Below, one piece after another: positions 38,876 through 50,594 of a DNA stretch of 64,000 bases (positions within the stretch are counted from its first letter, which is position 1; the number at the start of each line of letters is the position of its first letter). The notes below the pieces were generated by a model. That model was not told the DNA's origin. It worked only from the letters and a program-made list of their open reading frames with translations, and ran no database searches. The translations under genes were made by a program, and so were the position numbers. Source of the DNA: Linderina pennispora (taxonomy: Eukaryota; Kickxellomycota; Kickxellomycetes; Kickxellales; Kickxellaceae); contig NW_024468253.1 of assembly GCF_002104995.1 (NCBI RefSeq), positions 1-64,000 on the forward strand. The letters are read 5' to 3'.

Positions 38876-40627
38876 TTAGTAGTCCTTCCATCCAGTGACA
38901 TCAAGGCGAGCAATCTTCTTCTCGACGCCAACCCGCATGTCGTCCATGTAGTTCTGCATCGCGTCCAGATATGTCGGGCACGAGGCACCCAGGATGCGCA
39001 CAGCCAAAAGTCCAGCGTTGTCAGAGTTGTTGATGGCGACAGTAGCCACAGGCACGCCGCGCGGCATCTGGACAATCGAGTGGAGGGAATCGACGCCGTC
39101 CAGGCAGCGGCCCTTGACTGGGACGCCGATAACAGGAAGAGGCGTCAGAGCAGCGACCATGCCCGGCAGATGCGCAGCACCGCCAGCGCCAGCGATGATA
39201 GCCTTGAGACCACGCGTGTGGGCAGACCTAGCATACTCAAACATGCGGTCAGGTGTGCGGTGTGCAGAAACGATGGTCAGCTCGAACGGAACGCCAAACT
39301 GCTCAAGGATGTGTGCGGCAGGGCGCATGGTGGGCAGATCCGAGTCAGAACCCATGATGATACCCACCAGCGGGCTCATGTGCTTGACATCCTTCTTCTC
39401 CTCGTCGTTAACCGAGCCGTCGGTAGTCTGCTCCTGCGACTTACGGTAAGCCAGCCGCTCACGCTCCTCATCCGAGGCATTGGAGAGCTTTCCGACAATC
39501 AGATCAGTGCGGCGACGAAGCTGAAGGGCAGAGTCAGCAACCACCGTGACGTGGCCCATCTTGCGTGCTGGCTTGGCACCAGCCTTGCCATACAGATGAA
39601 CAGTAGCACCAGGCACCTCAAGGCTAGCCAGACACGGGTCCAGCACGCTCTGCATGCCATTCTGGCCGCCCAGCACGTTAATCATGGCCGCGTTCGGGAC
39701 CTTGAGCTCCGTGCTGCCAAGTGGCAGGTCCAGAACAGCACGCAGATGGTTCTCGAACTGCGAAGTATGGCAGGCTTCGATCGTATAGTGGCCAGAGTTG
39801 TGCGGACGAGGAGCGATCTCGTTCACCAGCACGGTGCGGCCGTCCTCATGAAGGAACATCTCGACGCCAAAGATACCAGCGCTGCCGCTTGGCAGGCATG
39901 AAACGGTATCAGTGGCGACCTTCATCGCAATCTGCCGGATGTCGCCGTCAATCTGAGCGGGGGCATAGACCAGCTCGCAGATGTTGTCACGCTGAATGGT
40001 CTCGACCACAGGGTAGGTCGCAACCTGTCCGCTGGGACGACGGACAACCATGACTGCCAGCTCCTTGGTGAAAGGGACAAACTTTTCGGCGTAGAGCATC
40101 TTCTCGCCCAGCGTCTTGAACCCGCTGGCCGCATCATCTTTGCTCTTGACAACGTAGTTCCCACGGCCATCGTACGCACCAAGACGGCACTTGAGCACAA
40201 ATGGATAGCCAAACTTTTCACCGGCAGCAACAACCTCGTCAAGCGAATCACACCCGACAAACTCGGGAAGGGCCAGACTCTGCTCAGCCAGATACACCTT
40301 CTGCAGGTACTTGTCCTGGATCAGTCGCACGGTGCTGGAAGACGGGCGGACCTGTGCCAGGCCAAGGCTCTCGATCTTGGCAAGCTCGTCGCAGTTGACG
40401 TGCTCGATCTCCACCGTCAGGACATCGCAGCCATCAGCCAGCTTCTTGATCGCCTCCGAGGACGTGAACGGCTCGTCAATGTGCTTGTCCGAGTTGCTGA
40501 TCTGCTTGGCAGGCGAGAGAGCGGTCGGGTCAAGCACCCGCACCTCGACATTCATGCGGCCAGCCGCCTCGATGAACATGCGTCCGAGCTGGCCTCCGCC
40601 AAGGATACCGATAACCTGCTTGTCCAT
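38876..40627 (-). CDS. ADE2: Phosphoribosylaminoimidazole carboxylase (AIR carboxylase), 583 aa
   Basis: This cytosolic enzyme of purine synthesis converts AIR to CAIR. It is the fungal fusion of a PurK-like ATP-grasp half and a PurE-like half. The N-terminus has [14 protein letters not shown] (residues 5-18). ATP-grasp features include [26 protein letters not shown] and [13 protein letters not shown]. The PurE half starts at about residue 415 with [14 protein letters not shown] and contains [22 protein letters not shown] and [10 protein letters not shown]. It is full length and intact. It is divergent from the 7TM-RGS gene, with a 300-base shared promoter. Loss of this enzyme in yeasts gives red pigment, a known phenotype. 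Confidence 0.96.
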   Translation of the reverse strand: MDKQVIGILGGGQLGRMFIEAAGRMNVEVRVLDPTALSPAKQISNSDKHIDEPFTSSEAIKKLADGCDVLTVEIEHVNCDELAKIESLGLAQVRPSSSTVRLIQDKYLQKVYLAEQSLALPEFVGCDSLDEVVAAGEKFGYPFVLKCRLGAYDGRGNYVVKSKDDAASGFKTLGEKMLYAEKFVPFTKELAVMVVRRPSGQVATYPVVETIQRDNICELVYAPAQIDGDIRQIAMKVATDTVSCLPSGSAGIFGVEMFLHEDGRTVLVNEIAPRPHNSGHYTIEACHTSQFENHLRAVLDLPLGSTELKVPNAAMINVLGGQNGMQSVLDPCLASLEVPGATVHLYGKAGAKPARKMGHVTVVADSALQLRRRTDLIVGKLSNASDEERERLAYRKSQEQTTDGSVNDEEKKDVKHMSPLVGIIMGSDSDLPTMRPAAHILEQFGVPFELTIVSAHRTPDRMFEYARSAHTRGLKAIIAGAGGAAHLPGMVAALTPLPVIGVPVKGRCLDGVDSLHSIVQMPRGVPVATVAINNSDNAGLLAVRILGASCPTYLDAMQNYMDDMRVGVEKKIARLDVTGWKDY

Positions 40628-40929
40628 TATGAAAAAGTTTCAAGGGGAAGGTGAGTGTGGGGGGGGGGAATAGCGCTTTTCGAGCAACGATGGTTTTCTC
40701 GGAAAAGAAAAGGTTGCAGTTCCTGGCGATTGCCAGCAATGGTCCCAACCGCGGTTGCGGATTAGGTTGTGATTATGCCGAGATAACGTGAAAGTCGCAG
40801 ATTAGTAGATCCAGGCGATTAGCTCACTAATCCAAGATGTGCATGGACAGCCGTGCTTTACCAGGCACGGGTCTGGACTGTCGGAGGCCGAGAGTTGCAG
40901 CTCTCCAGCAATGATGCTACTCTTACGCC

Positions 40930-43130
40930 ATGTTCCTGCAGGACCATGTCTGGGTGCCTTTGGAGCTTGCCCAGATCAGTGAACTATGGAATATGACCTA
41001 TCTCTTCTGTGTTTCTCCAGCTATCTTTGCTATTATTCTTATGATCCTATATCCAGTACCATGGCATAGTCCAACTTTCAGATCCAAACCAGATATATAC
41101 GTGCTCTCACATCTTCGCATGGTAATGCTAGCACTACAGCACCAGGATACATACCTTCTCGGTAGCGATCCCGCTCTTGTCGGCAAAAGTTCCATCCTAG
41201 TATACAAAATCGTATTTTATTCAGTGCTGGGCTTTTACATTATATTCACAGTGGTGACCTTCTCGCTGTACATCTGGAGAGCAAGGCGATCACAAGAGCG
41301 CTCGTTAAGGGAGCGGTCAGTGTTTCTGCTCACGTTGCAGGTGGTTGGTGGGTTCATATTCGGCTGTTGCACCCTATGCCATAACGCTATACCACTATTC
41401 CCGTGCTTTCTCGACTTTTGGCTATTGTACACTGGATACAATATCTGGCTATATGCATTTGGGCTTCGCGCTTTGCGGTTTTACATTCAGGCGCGCTCAC
41501 ATACTGCGATTGGGCACGAGGTACGGGATAACCCTATTCGGCCAGGCAATTTACACCAGTATCTGGACCGGTTGCGTGAGATAGGCGGGCAGAGATATTT
41601 ACAGTCGTCCTACAACCTCAACAAGTCACAGCCAACAATCAGTCCGACAGATGGACAGCGCAAACACTCTCTCGCAATGTCGCTTCAAAGCGTTCACAAC
41701 CTGCATAGGCATCGGCCATCAGTCCCTGATACAGTTGACACAAATAATTCGACCAGCCTAGCCGCTATTGTCATCGAGCCTGCGGAAATCGAACAGAGGA
41801 GCAGCAGTCATGGATCTCACAGTGGGCGTGTATCGATATCTTCTCGACTCTGCTGTAACAGCAAAGAGTTATCCCTTCGACAGAAGAATGCTAACCGAAG
41901 TCGCGTTTTAACCGTGCTAGCCCGTGGCATCATGTCAAACCGAGTAGTGGGGAAAATACTCCTGATATTATTGGTGCTTCTGGCGATTGGTCTCTTGTTC
42001 GGAAATATCTTTTCGCCTTTACTGACTATCCGTCCGATGCACTACAATTGCGTTAGAGCATGGGTGATGTTGCCTTTAGCCATCTTTTCTGGCATTTACT
42101 ACTTCATTGCTTGCCCTATTCTCCTTGCGCTTATCTGGCGATACCACGATGCATATGGAATTAGAAACTCCCTTATCATCTGCGTTGTGACTGGGATGTT
42201 ACAATATCCTATTGTCATTGTCTGGGAATTTGCGATTCAGCCGATCAACCACTACATCACCCCTTTATTCTTCACATGGGCTCAGATGTTTATCATCTAC
42301 ATACAGTCGATTGTCGTACCACTGGTTGAGTCGTTTTATATTGCCTACCGAGAACGCAGGAGGTCGAGCATGAATGACGCAGACCAGTTTATTGACGAGT
42401 TCCGACGTCCAAGCCGGCTGCCCATCACGGCTAGACGGCAATCGGGAACAACCAGAGAGGGTTTTTATGCAGCTCTACAGGATCCGGAAGAGCACGAGAG
42501 ACTCAAACAGTTTGCAGTGCGTTGTTTTTGCAGCGAGCTGATGTCCTTCCTCGACGCTTACGCGGCACTCAAAGCCAACATCCATCTTGACCTCAAAACC
42601 CATTCAACGCCCGAGCAGAACACGAACTTGAGGCCGATATCTGGCTCGGTTATATCGTCGTTTGATACCCTGCAGCCTCCGACGACGACTCCAAATCTAC
42701 ATGTCACGTGTTCTATATCAGGAACTGGTCGCAGCCATGCATCCCAAGATGTTGTTGCTCCATTTTTGTTCGACGACACACGGAGATCGGAATCGCCCGA
42801 ATCAAGGCTGACCAGGCCGTCATCGTTTGGGATTGGACTTACTGATATTACTACTGGCATCGTGCAAACCATGGCCAAGGCATTTCCGCGACTAGTCATT
42901 GACGACTCGACCACCATTTCTGAGAGAATCCGCGAGCCTGTTTCTGCCATTCTGACCACATTCATACTTCCCGAATCATCGCTGGCGATAAACACGTCTA
43001 GCCAAGTCATCAGAGTTGCACAGGACTACTTGGATGGGGCACAATCACGATGAGCTGCTTTGACAAGCTGAAGGATGACGTTCTTGATATGCTCTACTCA
43101 AACGTGTATCTCCGCTACAAAAATAAATGA
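40930..43130 (+). CDS. 7TM receptor with C-terminal RGS domain, GprK-like (frame break near stop)
   Basis: This is a fungal G-protein-coupled receptor fused to a regulator of G-protein signalling. At least seven hydrophobic spans are seen: four before residue 200 (for example LFCVSPAIFAIILMILYPV and YKIVFYSVLGFYIIFTVVTF), then a hydrophilic loop of ~130 residues, then three or four more at about 340-475. The RGS domain begins near residue 520 (HERLKQFAVRCFCSELMSFLDAY). It is interrupted by a ~110-residue low-complexity insertion and resumes at ILTTFILPESSLAINTSSQVI. The main frame stops at 43053, but the last RGS helix (FDKLKDDVLDMLYSNVYLRY) follows at once in another frame to a stop at 43130. 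One base is therefore probably missing or extra near 43040. Ligand and Galpha partner are unknown. Confidence 0.8.
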
Positions 43131-43346
43131 CCTGAAGTAGCTTTAAACTAAAAATTTCTCAATGAATGATCATGTAGATGTATGCATTTTATCCTTCGAT
43201 GGAAGAGGCAGACCATACCAGCAACCACAAACCACATTTATGTGGTTCCATGTTCCACATCGCTTTATACAATTTTTTTCTGAAGGAACTCGAAATCGTG
43301 ATCGGATCAGTCGAACAACTGGTCGTTTGGAAATCACATGGAATGC
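43131..43346. other. Intergenic region before tRNA
   Basis: Short region with no gene; it holds the 3' flank of the receptor and the 5' flank of the tRNA. Confidence 0.4.
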
Positions 43347-43419
43347 GTCCGATTGGCTCAGTTGGCAGAGCGTGAGTCTCATAATCTCAAGGTCGTGAGT
43401 TCGAGCCTCACATCGGGCA
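43347..43419 (+). tRNA. tRNA-Met (CAU), elongator type
   Basis: A 73-nt cloverleaf can be folded by hand. The acceptor GTCCGAT pairs with ATCGGGC, with one U-G pair. The D-arm is GCTC/GAGC and the anticodon loop is CTCATAA with CAU. The T-arm is GTGAG-TTCGAGC-CTCAC and the discriminator is A. Internal promoter boxes are intact (TGGCTCAGTTGG and GGTTCGA-like GAGTTCGAGCC). A T-run at about 43424-43428 serves as pol III terminator. The lack of an intron and the resemblance of the anticodon arm to yeast elongator tRNA-Met support this over the initiator. Confidence 0.93.
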
Positions 43420-43861
43420 GTGTCTTTTGCTCCTGCGGGGCTTCTCTTTTTGGATATACAGGCGCTTTTTTGCACGCTGGGCGAGGCAATGTCAGTCGAA
43501 TCAGGTGGTGGCAAGCCGGGCGCCAGCAAGAGCCCCGCTACAGCCTACACTATGGAGGTAACGTCTAGCCCTTGATGAGCTGCACAAACGGCCGCATTGA
43601 AAATACCTCCGTGCAACTTGTCTATTTTCTTTTCTCTCTTTTCTTCAGTATTAAATATCACACCTTTTAAAACCTCCTACATATCTAACTAACACAACAC
43701 CATTTTTTTTTTGACTTTTTTTTAGTATATTCAATGGTTGGTGTTTGGCTTATCCGCGTCCCCTTGCAGTCTACGTGTCACAGATGCCATACCAGCTTCA
43801 CTGTCCGCTGCTACAACTGCAGATCAAAAACGCTAAATTCTGCCTTTTCCAATTGCTCTAG

Positions 43862-44149
43862 CTAGCCTTTAACAGGAACTGCTGTCAGTAGCGCTGGGAC
43901 CCTTTCCTTTGGATTATTCGGTGTATTCAGCTCAGTCACACCACACAGTCTCGTATACCCTCTGGTAGTCAACTCAAAAACACCCATCAATCGATCTACA
44001 AATATCGATCGGTAAGCAGATAGCTGCCACCAATCGCTCAGCGATCTCGGCCCCTTACCCTCTGTAGGAGAGCGACTGATGCCTTCCAGGTGCGGCGTGT
44101 TTCCAGGCTGATCCTTCCTATCAGTATCATCATCAGCAATGCGCATCAA
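43862..44149 (-). CDS. Possible small protein, 95 aa or more
   Basis: An open frame of 95 residues encodes a hydrophilic N-terminus and a compact second half (SLSDWWQLSAYRSIFVDRLMGVFELTTRGYTRLCGVTELN). A plausible upstream extension (MAVNPMASGKGMNYLGL) exists in another frame, to about 44230, so one more frame slip may be hidden here. I recognise no family. The T-rich, poly-A-rich surroundings and the absence of a clear promoter keep confidence low. Confidence 0.3.
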   Translation of the reverse strand: MMRIADDDTDRKDQPGNTPHLEGISRSPTEGKGPRSLSDWWQLSAYRSIFVDRLMGVFELTTRGYTRLCGVTELNTPNNPKERVPALLTAVPVKG

Positions 44150-44625
44150 AATACCAAGCCCAAGTAATTCATGCCTTTGCCGCTGGCCATTGGATTCACT
44201 GCCATGCTGCTGACGCCCATAGGGTCGTACCCGCTGTTCTATACCTACCTACCAGCAATTGCTGTCAGAAAAGATGAGCGGATGGGGACGGGGGAAGCAG
44301 GTGGTATTGAGGTGTGACCAAGTCAGCTTGATAATAAGGCGCGTGCAGCACAGATGACAGGCCAAATTATTTCTATTTCTGAAGGGGGCAAGAGGGGTGT
44401 GGATTTGCAACAGAAGCACAGCGACTGAATATGCAGCATAGCGGATGACGTGTAGGTTCTCGTCACTATAGAGGTTGGCTGGTTTGATACCATGGAGCTT
44501 TTTATAGCCAAATGTAAGAGACGAGATAAAGGTGTGTTATTGTGTGTTTTGGCGGTACGCAAGGCTACATGTCCAATCTAACTAAGCCTAAGGTTATCGT
44601 TCACAACGAGAAGAGAAACTGGGTG

Positions 44626-44787
44626 CTAACCAATCACGATATGTGGTGTATCAAAGCCCAATCGTAAGTGGCCGTAGGTGTCCTGGTGGCTGTCCTTTTC
44701 ACTTGCGCTCTCCGACGACCAGTTGCAGTCGTTGCAGCGCCACACAGAGCGCACATACAGGCGGAGTTTCGTCTTGAGGATTGCCAT
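44626..44787 (-). CDS. Possible small C2H2 zinc-finger protein, ~53 aa
   Basis: From the Met at 44787 (MAILKTKLRLYVRSVWRC) a short frame encodes one classical C2H2 pattern: C-x2-C, twelve residues, then H-x5-H in CNDCNWSSESASEKDSHQDTYGH. It ends in FDTPHIVIG. A splice-acceptor-like TATACAG lies upstream at about 44811-44817, so this could be a last exon. A single finger in so small a protein could be chance, so confidence is low. Confidence 0.3.
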   Translation of the reverse strand: MAILKTKLRLYVRSVWRCNDCNWSSESASEKDSHQDTYGHLRLGFDTPHIVIG

Positions 44788-45835
44788 ATCACGAATATTC
44801 CTTGCAAATGCCTGTATAGAACAGAAAACCCAGTATAGATAACTGTTGGGGTAGAGTGAAATGAGGGAATAAGTTAGCAAAAGAGTGTCGGGGGTTGAAA
44901 TAGCCGTGGAAAGAAGGAAGCTTGGGGCAATTTAAGGCTTTTCGCTAGCGGAGGTCAACCAAAAACAATACTATGCGCTAGTTGACAAGACGGGAGGAGC
45001 AGGGGGAAGAAGAATTCGAGAGGTCAGGACATGAGCTATTTGAGGGGGTTTTTTTGGGGAGGGTAGGTGACGGGGGAATTGCACATGCATCTGGTGAACA
45101 TCTAACCTGCTTTGTCACTGAGGGCCAGTGCAGCAATGTCAGACAAGGATGTCAGAGAAATGATAGGGGGGATATTGAGGCACATGCGAAAATCAAAGCG
45201 CCTAATGTGCTCAGAACCATGGTTGCACAGGAACGGGAGGGAGGGAGGGATGCACATTGCACGAGTCTGCATACTTCCTAGTGTTCTTTTTTTTTCTACA
45301 AATACTTGTTCGCATAAACTGGTTTCCTGTGATTCGCAGATTGCACCAATTTTATTTCCCAGCGCTATATCCTGAAAACCACACCCGCATGTTGTCTTAT
45401 GTCCTAGTAGGAACCTGTGGGCTGGGTATACATGTATACCACAGCACACGGGGAAGGCATCTTTATTCATGTGTTGCGGTGGCAGGCATTGTGCCAAAAT
45501 GTTCATGCCATCCCCGTTTATAGCAGAGGAAAAACTGAACAGATTCTCATGGCTGTCACACTTACATCTAGCTTGGGGAGGCGAAATAGGCCGGCCAAAC
45601 CTTGTTCCTTCGCCTGAACACGAATAGGAGGCGGAAATGGTGGGAGGCCACCACATATGCAAGACATGCCGCTTGCATTAACCAGATGACAAGGGATTAA
45701 CCACTTTAAGCATCCTCTTTTGCGCCATGCATATGGGCAATGAGAGGTGAGGGATACTGGCCTGTTTTTTTCTCCCTCAGTACGCAGGAAACTCCCGACC
45801 CAGTAAAAAGCTAATTTATTCAGTTGATATTTTGC
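44788..45835. other. Intergenic region
   Basis: About 1 kb with G-rich and T-rich runs. An antisense frame at 45102-45662 is open, but its composition (many Cys, His and Gly without pattern) looks like chance. No other feature is seen. Confidence 0.4.
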
Positions 45836-48800
45836 TTAGGGTGTAGGGGGCCTGGGGGTTTTCTCGAGTTCCTGGTCGACCAGGTCGGCAAAGGACATCT
45901 TGTTTGGCGGCATGGCGCTGGTGGACATGCCAATGCCGACGCTGCTGGCCACCATCGAGGGGACCATGGCAGCAGCCAATACATTTTTGGTCGGCTGATC
46001 GCTGCCACGGCGTCCATGCTGCTTCCGCGGCTCTCGCGCCAGCCGGGGGCTAGTAGCAGAATCAACCTCGGCGCTGGCCTGATTCACTGCAGAGTCAGGT
46101 GGCGTGGGCTGCACAGCATGTCTGGAGCGGCCTGGGGTGCGGCCTGGGGTGCGGGCAGTGTCGCGGGGCTTCTGGAAGCGCTTGGACAGCTCAGAGCCGA
46201 ACTTGAACACTGAGGTCTTTTGCATGCCCTTGGAATCGGCCAGGGGGCTGTACTGGTCGTACTCGTCGTCCGAGCCCTTGCCGTGGCGCTGGTTGCCATT
46301 GTCGCCAATCAGCTTGCTCTGGACAGTTTTGCGCTGGCGGCTGCCACTCAAGATTGGCGGGGGTCTTGTAGATGTCTTGAGGAATGAACGGCATCATCCA
46401 CCAGATAAGCTGGTCGGGAACCAGTCGCAGCACTAGGCCGACAGGCAGCGCAACGAATCCGCCGACAATTGAAAAGGCCCAGTACTTTGCGCTAAGCGCA
46501 GTGGTCTGGAAGGCGGCGCCACCCCACTGGATGATGATGACCTGGCCGACGACGGATATGAGCACAATGGACAAAAAGAACATGTTCTTTTGCATGCCCT
46601 TGAAACAATTGACCTCATTGTGCAGCACACGGCAGTTGAACTCGTTGAAGATTTGCATCCAGGCAAACGTGTTGAAGACCAGAGTGCGCAGAACCAGCAT
46701 GTCGTAGCTGCTTTCGACAGTGTGCAGGTGGAAGATGTCGTCGGCGGCATATAGAGTCAGGAAGCACACAACGACCTGGAAGATGGACTGGCCAATGATG
46801 TTCTTCCACATGGTGAAGGTAATCAAGGGCGAGCCCTGTTTCTCGGGGTACCGGTCCAGCAGCTCCTCGCTGGGCGGGTCGGTGGCCAGGGCAAGGGCGG
46901 CAAAGGTGTCCATGATCAGATTGATCCACAGCAGCTGGACAGCAGTGAAGACCGACTTTTGCTCCTTGTCGACAATGGACGACACAAAGGCAATGAGCAC
47001 GGCAGTGACGTTGACGGTGATTTGGAACTGCAGGAACTTTTTGACCGAGTCGTTGACAGCACGGCCCCACATGCAGGCGCGCACAATGGACTTGAAGTTG
47101 TCATCCATGACAACGATTGACGAGGCCTCCTTGGCAACCTCTGTTCCGGCAATGCCCATCGAGAAGCCGACATTCGCAGCCTTCAGGGCAGGGCCGTCGT
47201 TGGTTCCGTCGCCAGTGACCGAGACCACCTCGCCGTGTGTGCGCAGCCACTCGACCAGCATGCGCTTATCCTCGGGCGACGAGCGCGCCAGAACCTGTAG
47301 GCGCGGAACAATGACGTCCATCTGCTCGGGGCTCAGACGGCGGAATTTGGGGCCCTCCAGGACGATTCCGCCCATGCCCGGCGTGTAAATGCCGCATTGC
47401 GTGGCGATGGCACGGGCAGTCAGCACGTTGTCGCCGGTAACCATGCGGACGATAATGCCGGCGTTCTGGCAGCGCCTGACGGCATCAGTGACCCCGTCGC
47501 GCAATGGGTCCTCAATGGCGAAGATGCCCAGGCAGACCAGACCGGCCGAGTCGCGCAGCTCGCTGTCGTTTTCCATTTGCACCAGCCGGGCCTCGTCAAA
47601 GCTCTCAAAGTCGCGGTAGGCCACGCCGATGGTGCGCAGGGCGCGCGACGCGTAGTGGGCAACGGTGCGGCGGAGGTCGCGCAGAGTCTCGTCGTCCAGA
47701 GGCAGCGCCGGGATCGCCGGGTTATGGGCAAAGTCCGGCGGGAAGTTCAGGGCATATGCGTCGTCGTTGACGTCGGTGGTGTCCGAGCCGATGTTCTGCG
47801 AGCCCGTGTAGTGGGCAGATAGCAGGTACGACGAGTCGCCGGTGGCCAGCGCGGGCATGTTCGGGCTGCTCGAATCGTCGTCTTCGGTAGCGTCGACGCG
47901 CAGAAGCGGGACCGGCTCGCCGGCCGGCCCGCGCACCTCAAGATTGTCCTCGTCGCTGTCGTTCTCGAGGTTGATTTGCGGGATGCTGGGCATGGCAACA
48001 GAGGCGAAGGCGGGGGCGTCCTCATCATCGCCGCTGTAGTTGCTCATCGAGGGGTTCGAGCTGGCCTGCTGGTTCATGATTTCCTCACGGTCCTGCCTCT
48101 GGAAGGCGCCGTCAACATCAACCACCCAGCGGCAGTTCTCCAGCACCATCTCGGGAGCACCCTTGACGTACAGGCGCCAGATGGACTTGCCGTCCTCGCG
48201 GACGGCGGATCTTGACAAGCGTGCTCATGGACTTGCGCTCGGAGCTGAACGGCCACACCTGCACGCTGCGCTCAACATCGTCCTTCCCGCAGCTGCGTGT
48301 AGCTGGGGGCACCCAGAATCTCTGGACCACGACAGCATGGCGGTCTCGGTCTTTGACCCGGTGAACTTGTCGGCGCTAGAAACCTGCGCATTGGCCTCGC
48401 TGCTCTCCTCGTTGCTAGCCAGCGCTCCCTTTTTGCCAGTGCGGCCAAGGATGCGCCGCCACAGGGGGGACTTGGCGTTGCTGGCAGCAACATGGGAGGC
48501 TGGGGCGGACGAGGAGTCGTCGGCTGGAATGAAGGCAGTCGAGCAGACGGCGATTGCGTCGTGGCAGAGGCTCATGATCGCATGCGGAGCCTCCTCGGCC
48601 AGCTCGGCAGTGGGGATGATCAGGTCCTCGTCGTCACTGAAGTCGCTGAGGTCCGAGATGCCCGAGACACTGGGCGAGGCATCCGACAATGGCGTCATGG
48701 CGCTTGATGACGAGAACCCCGACGAGCCCATGCGGCCCAGACGGCGGCGCTGGTGGCGCTGGCGACGGTCGCGCAGGCGGCGCTGGCGGCGGGTCTCGGT

Positions 48801-50594
48801 TTCAAGCAGTGTGGGAAGCACGGCCTTGTCGGGAGCAACCGCACGGCCAGTCATGTCGGTGACCAGCCCGTCCGAGGGCGGCTGTCTGGCGCGACGGCGC
48901 TGCATGGCCGAGGTGCCCGGCGGGTACGAGCTGAACTGGTACTGGTCGCCGATGCAGCCCGAGACGACAGTCATGCGGTTTTGCGTCAATGTGCCGGTTT
49001 TGTCGGAGCAGATGGTGGTGGCATTGCCCATGGTCTCGCAGGAGGCAAGCACGCGCACCAGGCAGTTGTCCTTGAGCATGCGGGTGGTCGCCACAGCCAG
49101 CGATAGCGTCACGGCCAGCGGCAGGCCCTCGGGCACCGCCACCACGATGATGGTGACGGCAGTAATGACGATGCGCACAACGTTGTCGACGACCTTGGTG
49201 GCCTCATGCGACACCTCATGGCGACCGAACTGCACAAAGTACTTGATGATAAGCACGATGAACATCAGCAGACCGGCGGCGCCGCCCAGCTTGGCAATGA
49301 GCTCGGCCAGATCGTTGAGCTTGGCCTGCAACGGCGTGGGCTCGTTCTCCTTGCGCAGCGACATCAGCGTGCGGCCGTAGAATGACTTTTCGCCCACCCC
49401 CACAATCACGCAGCGCCCGACGCCCTCCAGCACGCGGCTGCCCGAGATCAAAAACGGGTCGGCGTTCTTGCTGGACGCCTTGGGCTTTGGCTTCTCGGGG
49501 GCAGGCGCACCGCTGGCGACCGTGGCCTTGTGGGTCAGGTCGTTTTCGCCATCGGTCGACTCGTCGGCATCTACGCCCGACTGGCCCTCGGTCTCGATCT
49601 CCATGCTCTCGCCCTTGCTGCGCAGGGCTGCCGACCGCTGGTCGCGGCGCTTGGCGCGCAGCTCCGTCCGCCTTCTCTGGCGCTCCTTGCGCCTATCGGC
49701 GTTGGCCTGGTCGGCCTCCTCCAGACAGCGCTTCCTTAGCGCATCGCTCTCGCCCGTGACTGAGCTCTCGTCGCACTTGAGATTGGATGCCGATACGACG
49801 ACTCCGTCGGCGCACAGAATGTCTCCGGGCTCAATGTGCAGAATGTCGCCGACCATGATGCAGTTGGTCGAGACCAGGCGCTCCTGTGCGCCGCGTGTCA
49901 CCCGCACCCGCCGGTCGTTCTTTTTGGCGTTGAGGCGGCGGAACTGCTTCTCCTTCTGGAAGTCGTTTATCGACGCCACCAGTGTCACCACCGAAATCGC
50001 CACAATAATTGCAAACCCCTCAACCCAGTGCACGTCTTCGCTGTCCTCCGGGTCCGGGTTCGGTCTGACGTCTTGGTAGATGCCGATGCCCAGGGACACG
50101 ATCGCCGCGACCACCAGAAGAATCAGCATTTTGTCGTGCAGCGCATCCCACACCAGGCCCAGGAACGACCGCGACTTGACCGGCGGCAGAATGTTGACCC
50201 CGAATTTCGCCACTCGCTCATAGTACAATTTCATGTCGCTTTCGAATTCGCCCAGCCACGTCAGTGACTCGTCGTCCTGCTCCCGCGCCAGCTCGTTGGC
50301 AATTTCCGCCGCCCGCGTTGGCGTCTTTTCCAGTGCGCTGAGTGACTCGCCGGGGCGCAACGGGACGATGCCGGTTTCAGAGTCGACGTTGAGCTGCTGC
50401 AGGAGCGCTGCGGTGCCGCCCAGTTTCCGGAACCCCTCCAGGTCCTTGTCCGCTACCAGCTCGGCCAGCCGGTCGGGGCTTAGGCTGCCGTCAACGTCCA
50501 CTGAGTGCCCGTCGCTTGTGCTGATTTTATCGCTGCTTTGTGACGGAGTTGCAGCGACCGACTCCGTGACTGCTGGTTTTCCATTTGCGCTCAT
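45836..50594 (-). CDS. PMC1: P-type Ca2+-ATPase, Pmc1/PMCA type (four frame breaks)
   Basis: This P2B calcium pump loads Ca2+ into the vacuole or exports it. From the start at 50594 the protein shows the N-terminal signature (LVADKDLEGFRKLGGTAALLQQL), the M1-M2 hairpin, PEGLPLAVTLSLAVATTRML with the M4 calcium site, and the phosphorylation motif CSDKTGTLTQNRM. It continues with KGAPEMVLE, VTGDGTNDGPALKAANVGFSMG and C-terminal helices ending IWWMMPFIPQDIYKTPA. Collinear reading needs three frame changes between about 48320 and 48200 and one near 46350. After the last break a ~165-residue tail follows (SGSRQRKTVQSKL through LEKTPRPPTP), long for a fungal pump. Low-complexity insertions with charged repeats interrupt the cytosolic loops. 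Symbol given by family resemblance. Confidence 0.85.

Noticed and set aside
38858-39901. 347-residue plus-strand frame
   Set aside because: Antisense to ADE2, which has clear motifs on the other strand.
45102-45662. 186-residue minus-strand frame
   Set aside because: Cys/His/Gly-rich without ordered motifs and flanked by G- and T-runs; no promoter or homology pattern.
48200-48320. Programmed frameshifting in the Ca2+-ATPase
   Set aside because: Three shifts in ~120 bases without a slippery site or conserved precedent; errors or decay are simpler.
48040-49380. 446-residue plus-strand frame
   Set aside because: It is antisense to the Ca2+-ATPase and arises from GC-rich codon bias; Ser/Arg-rich with no domain.
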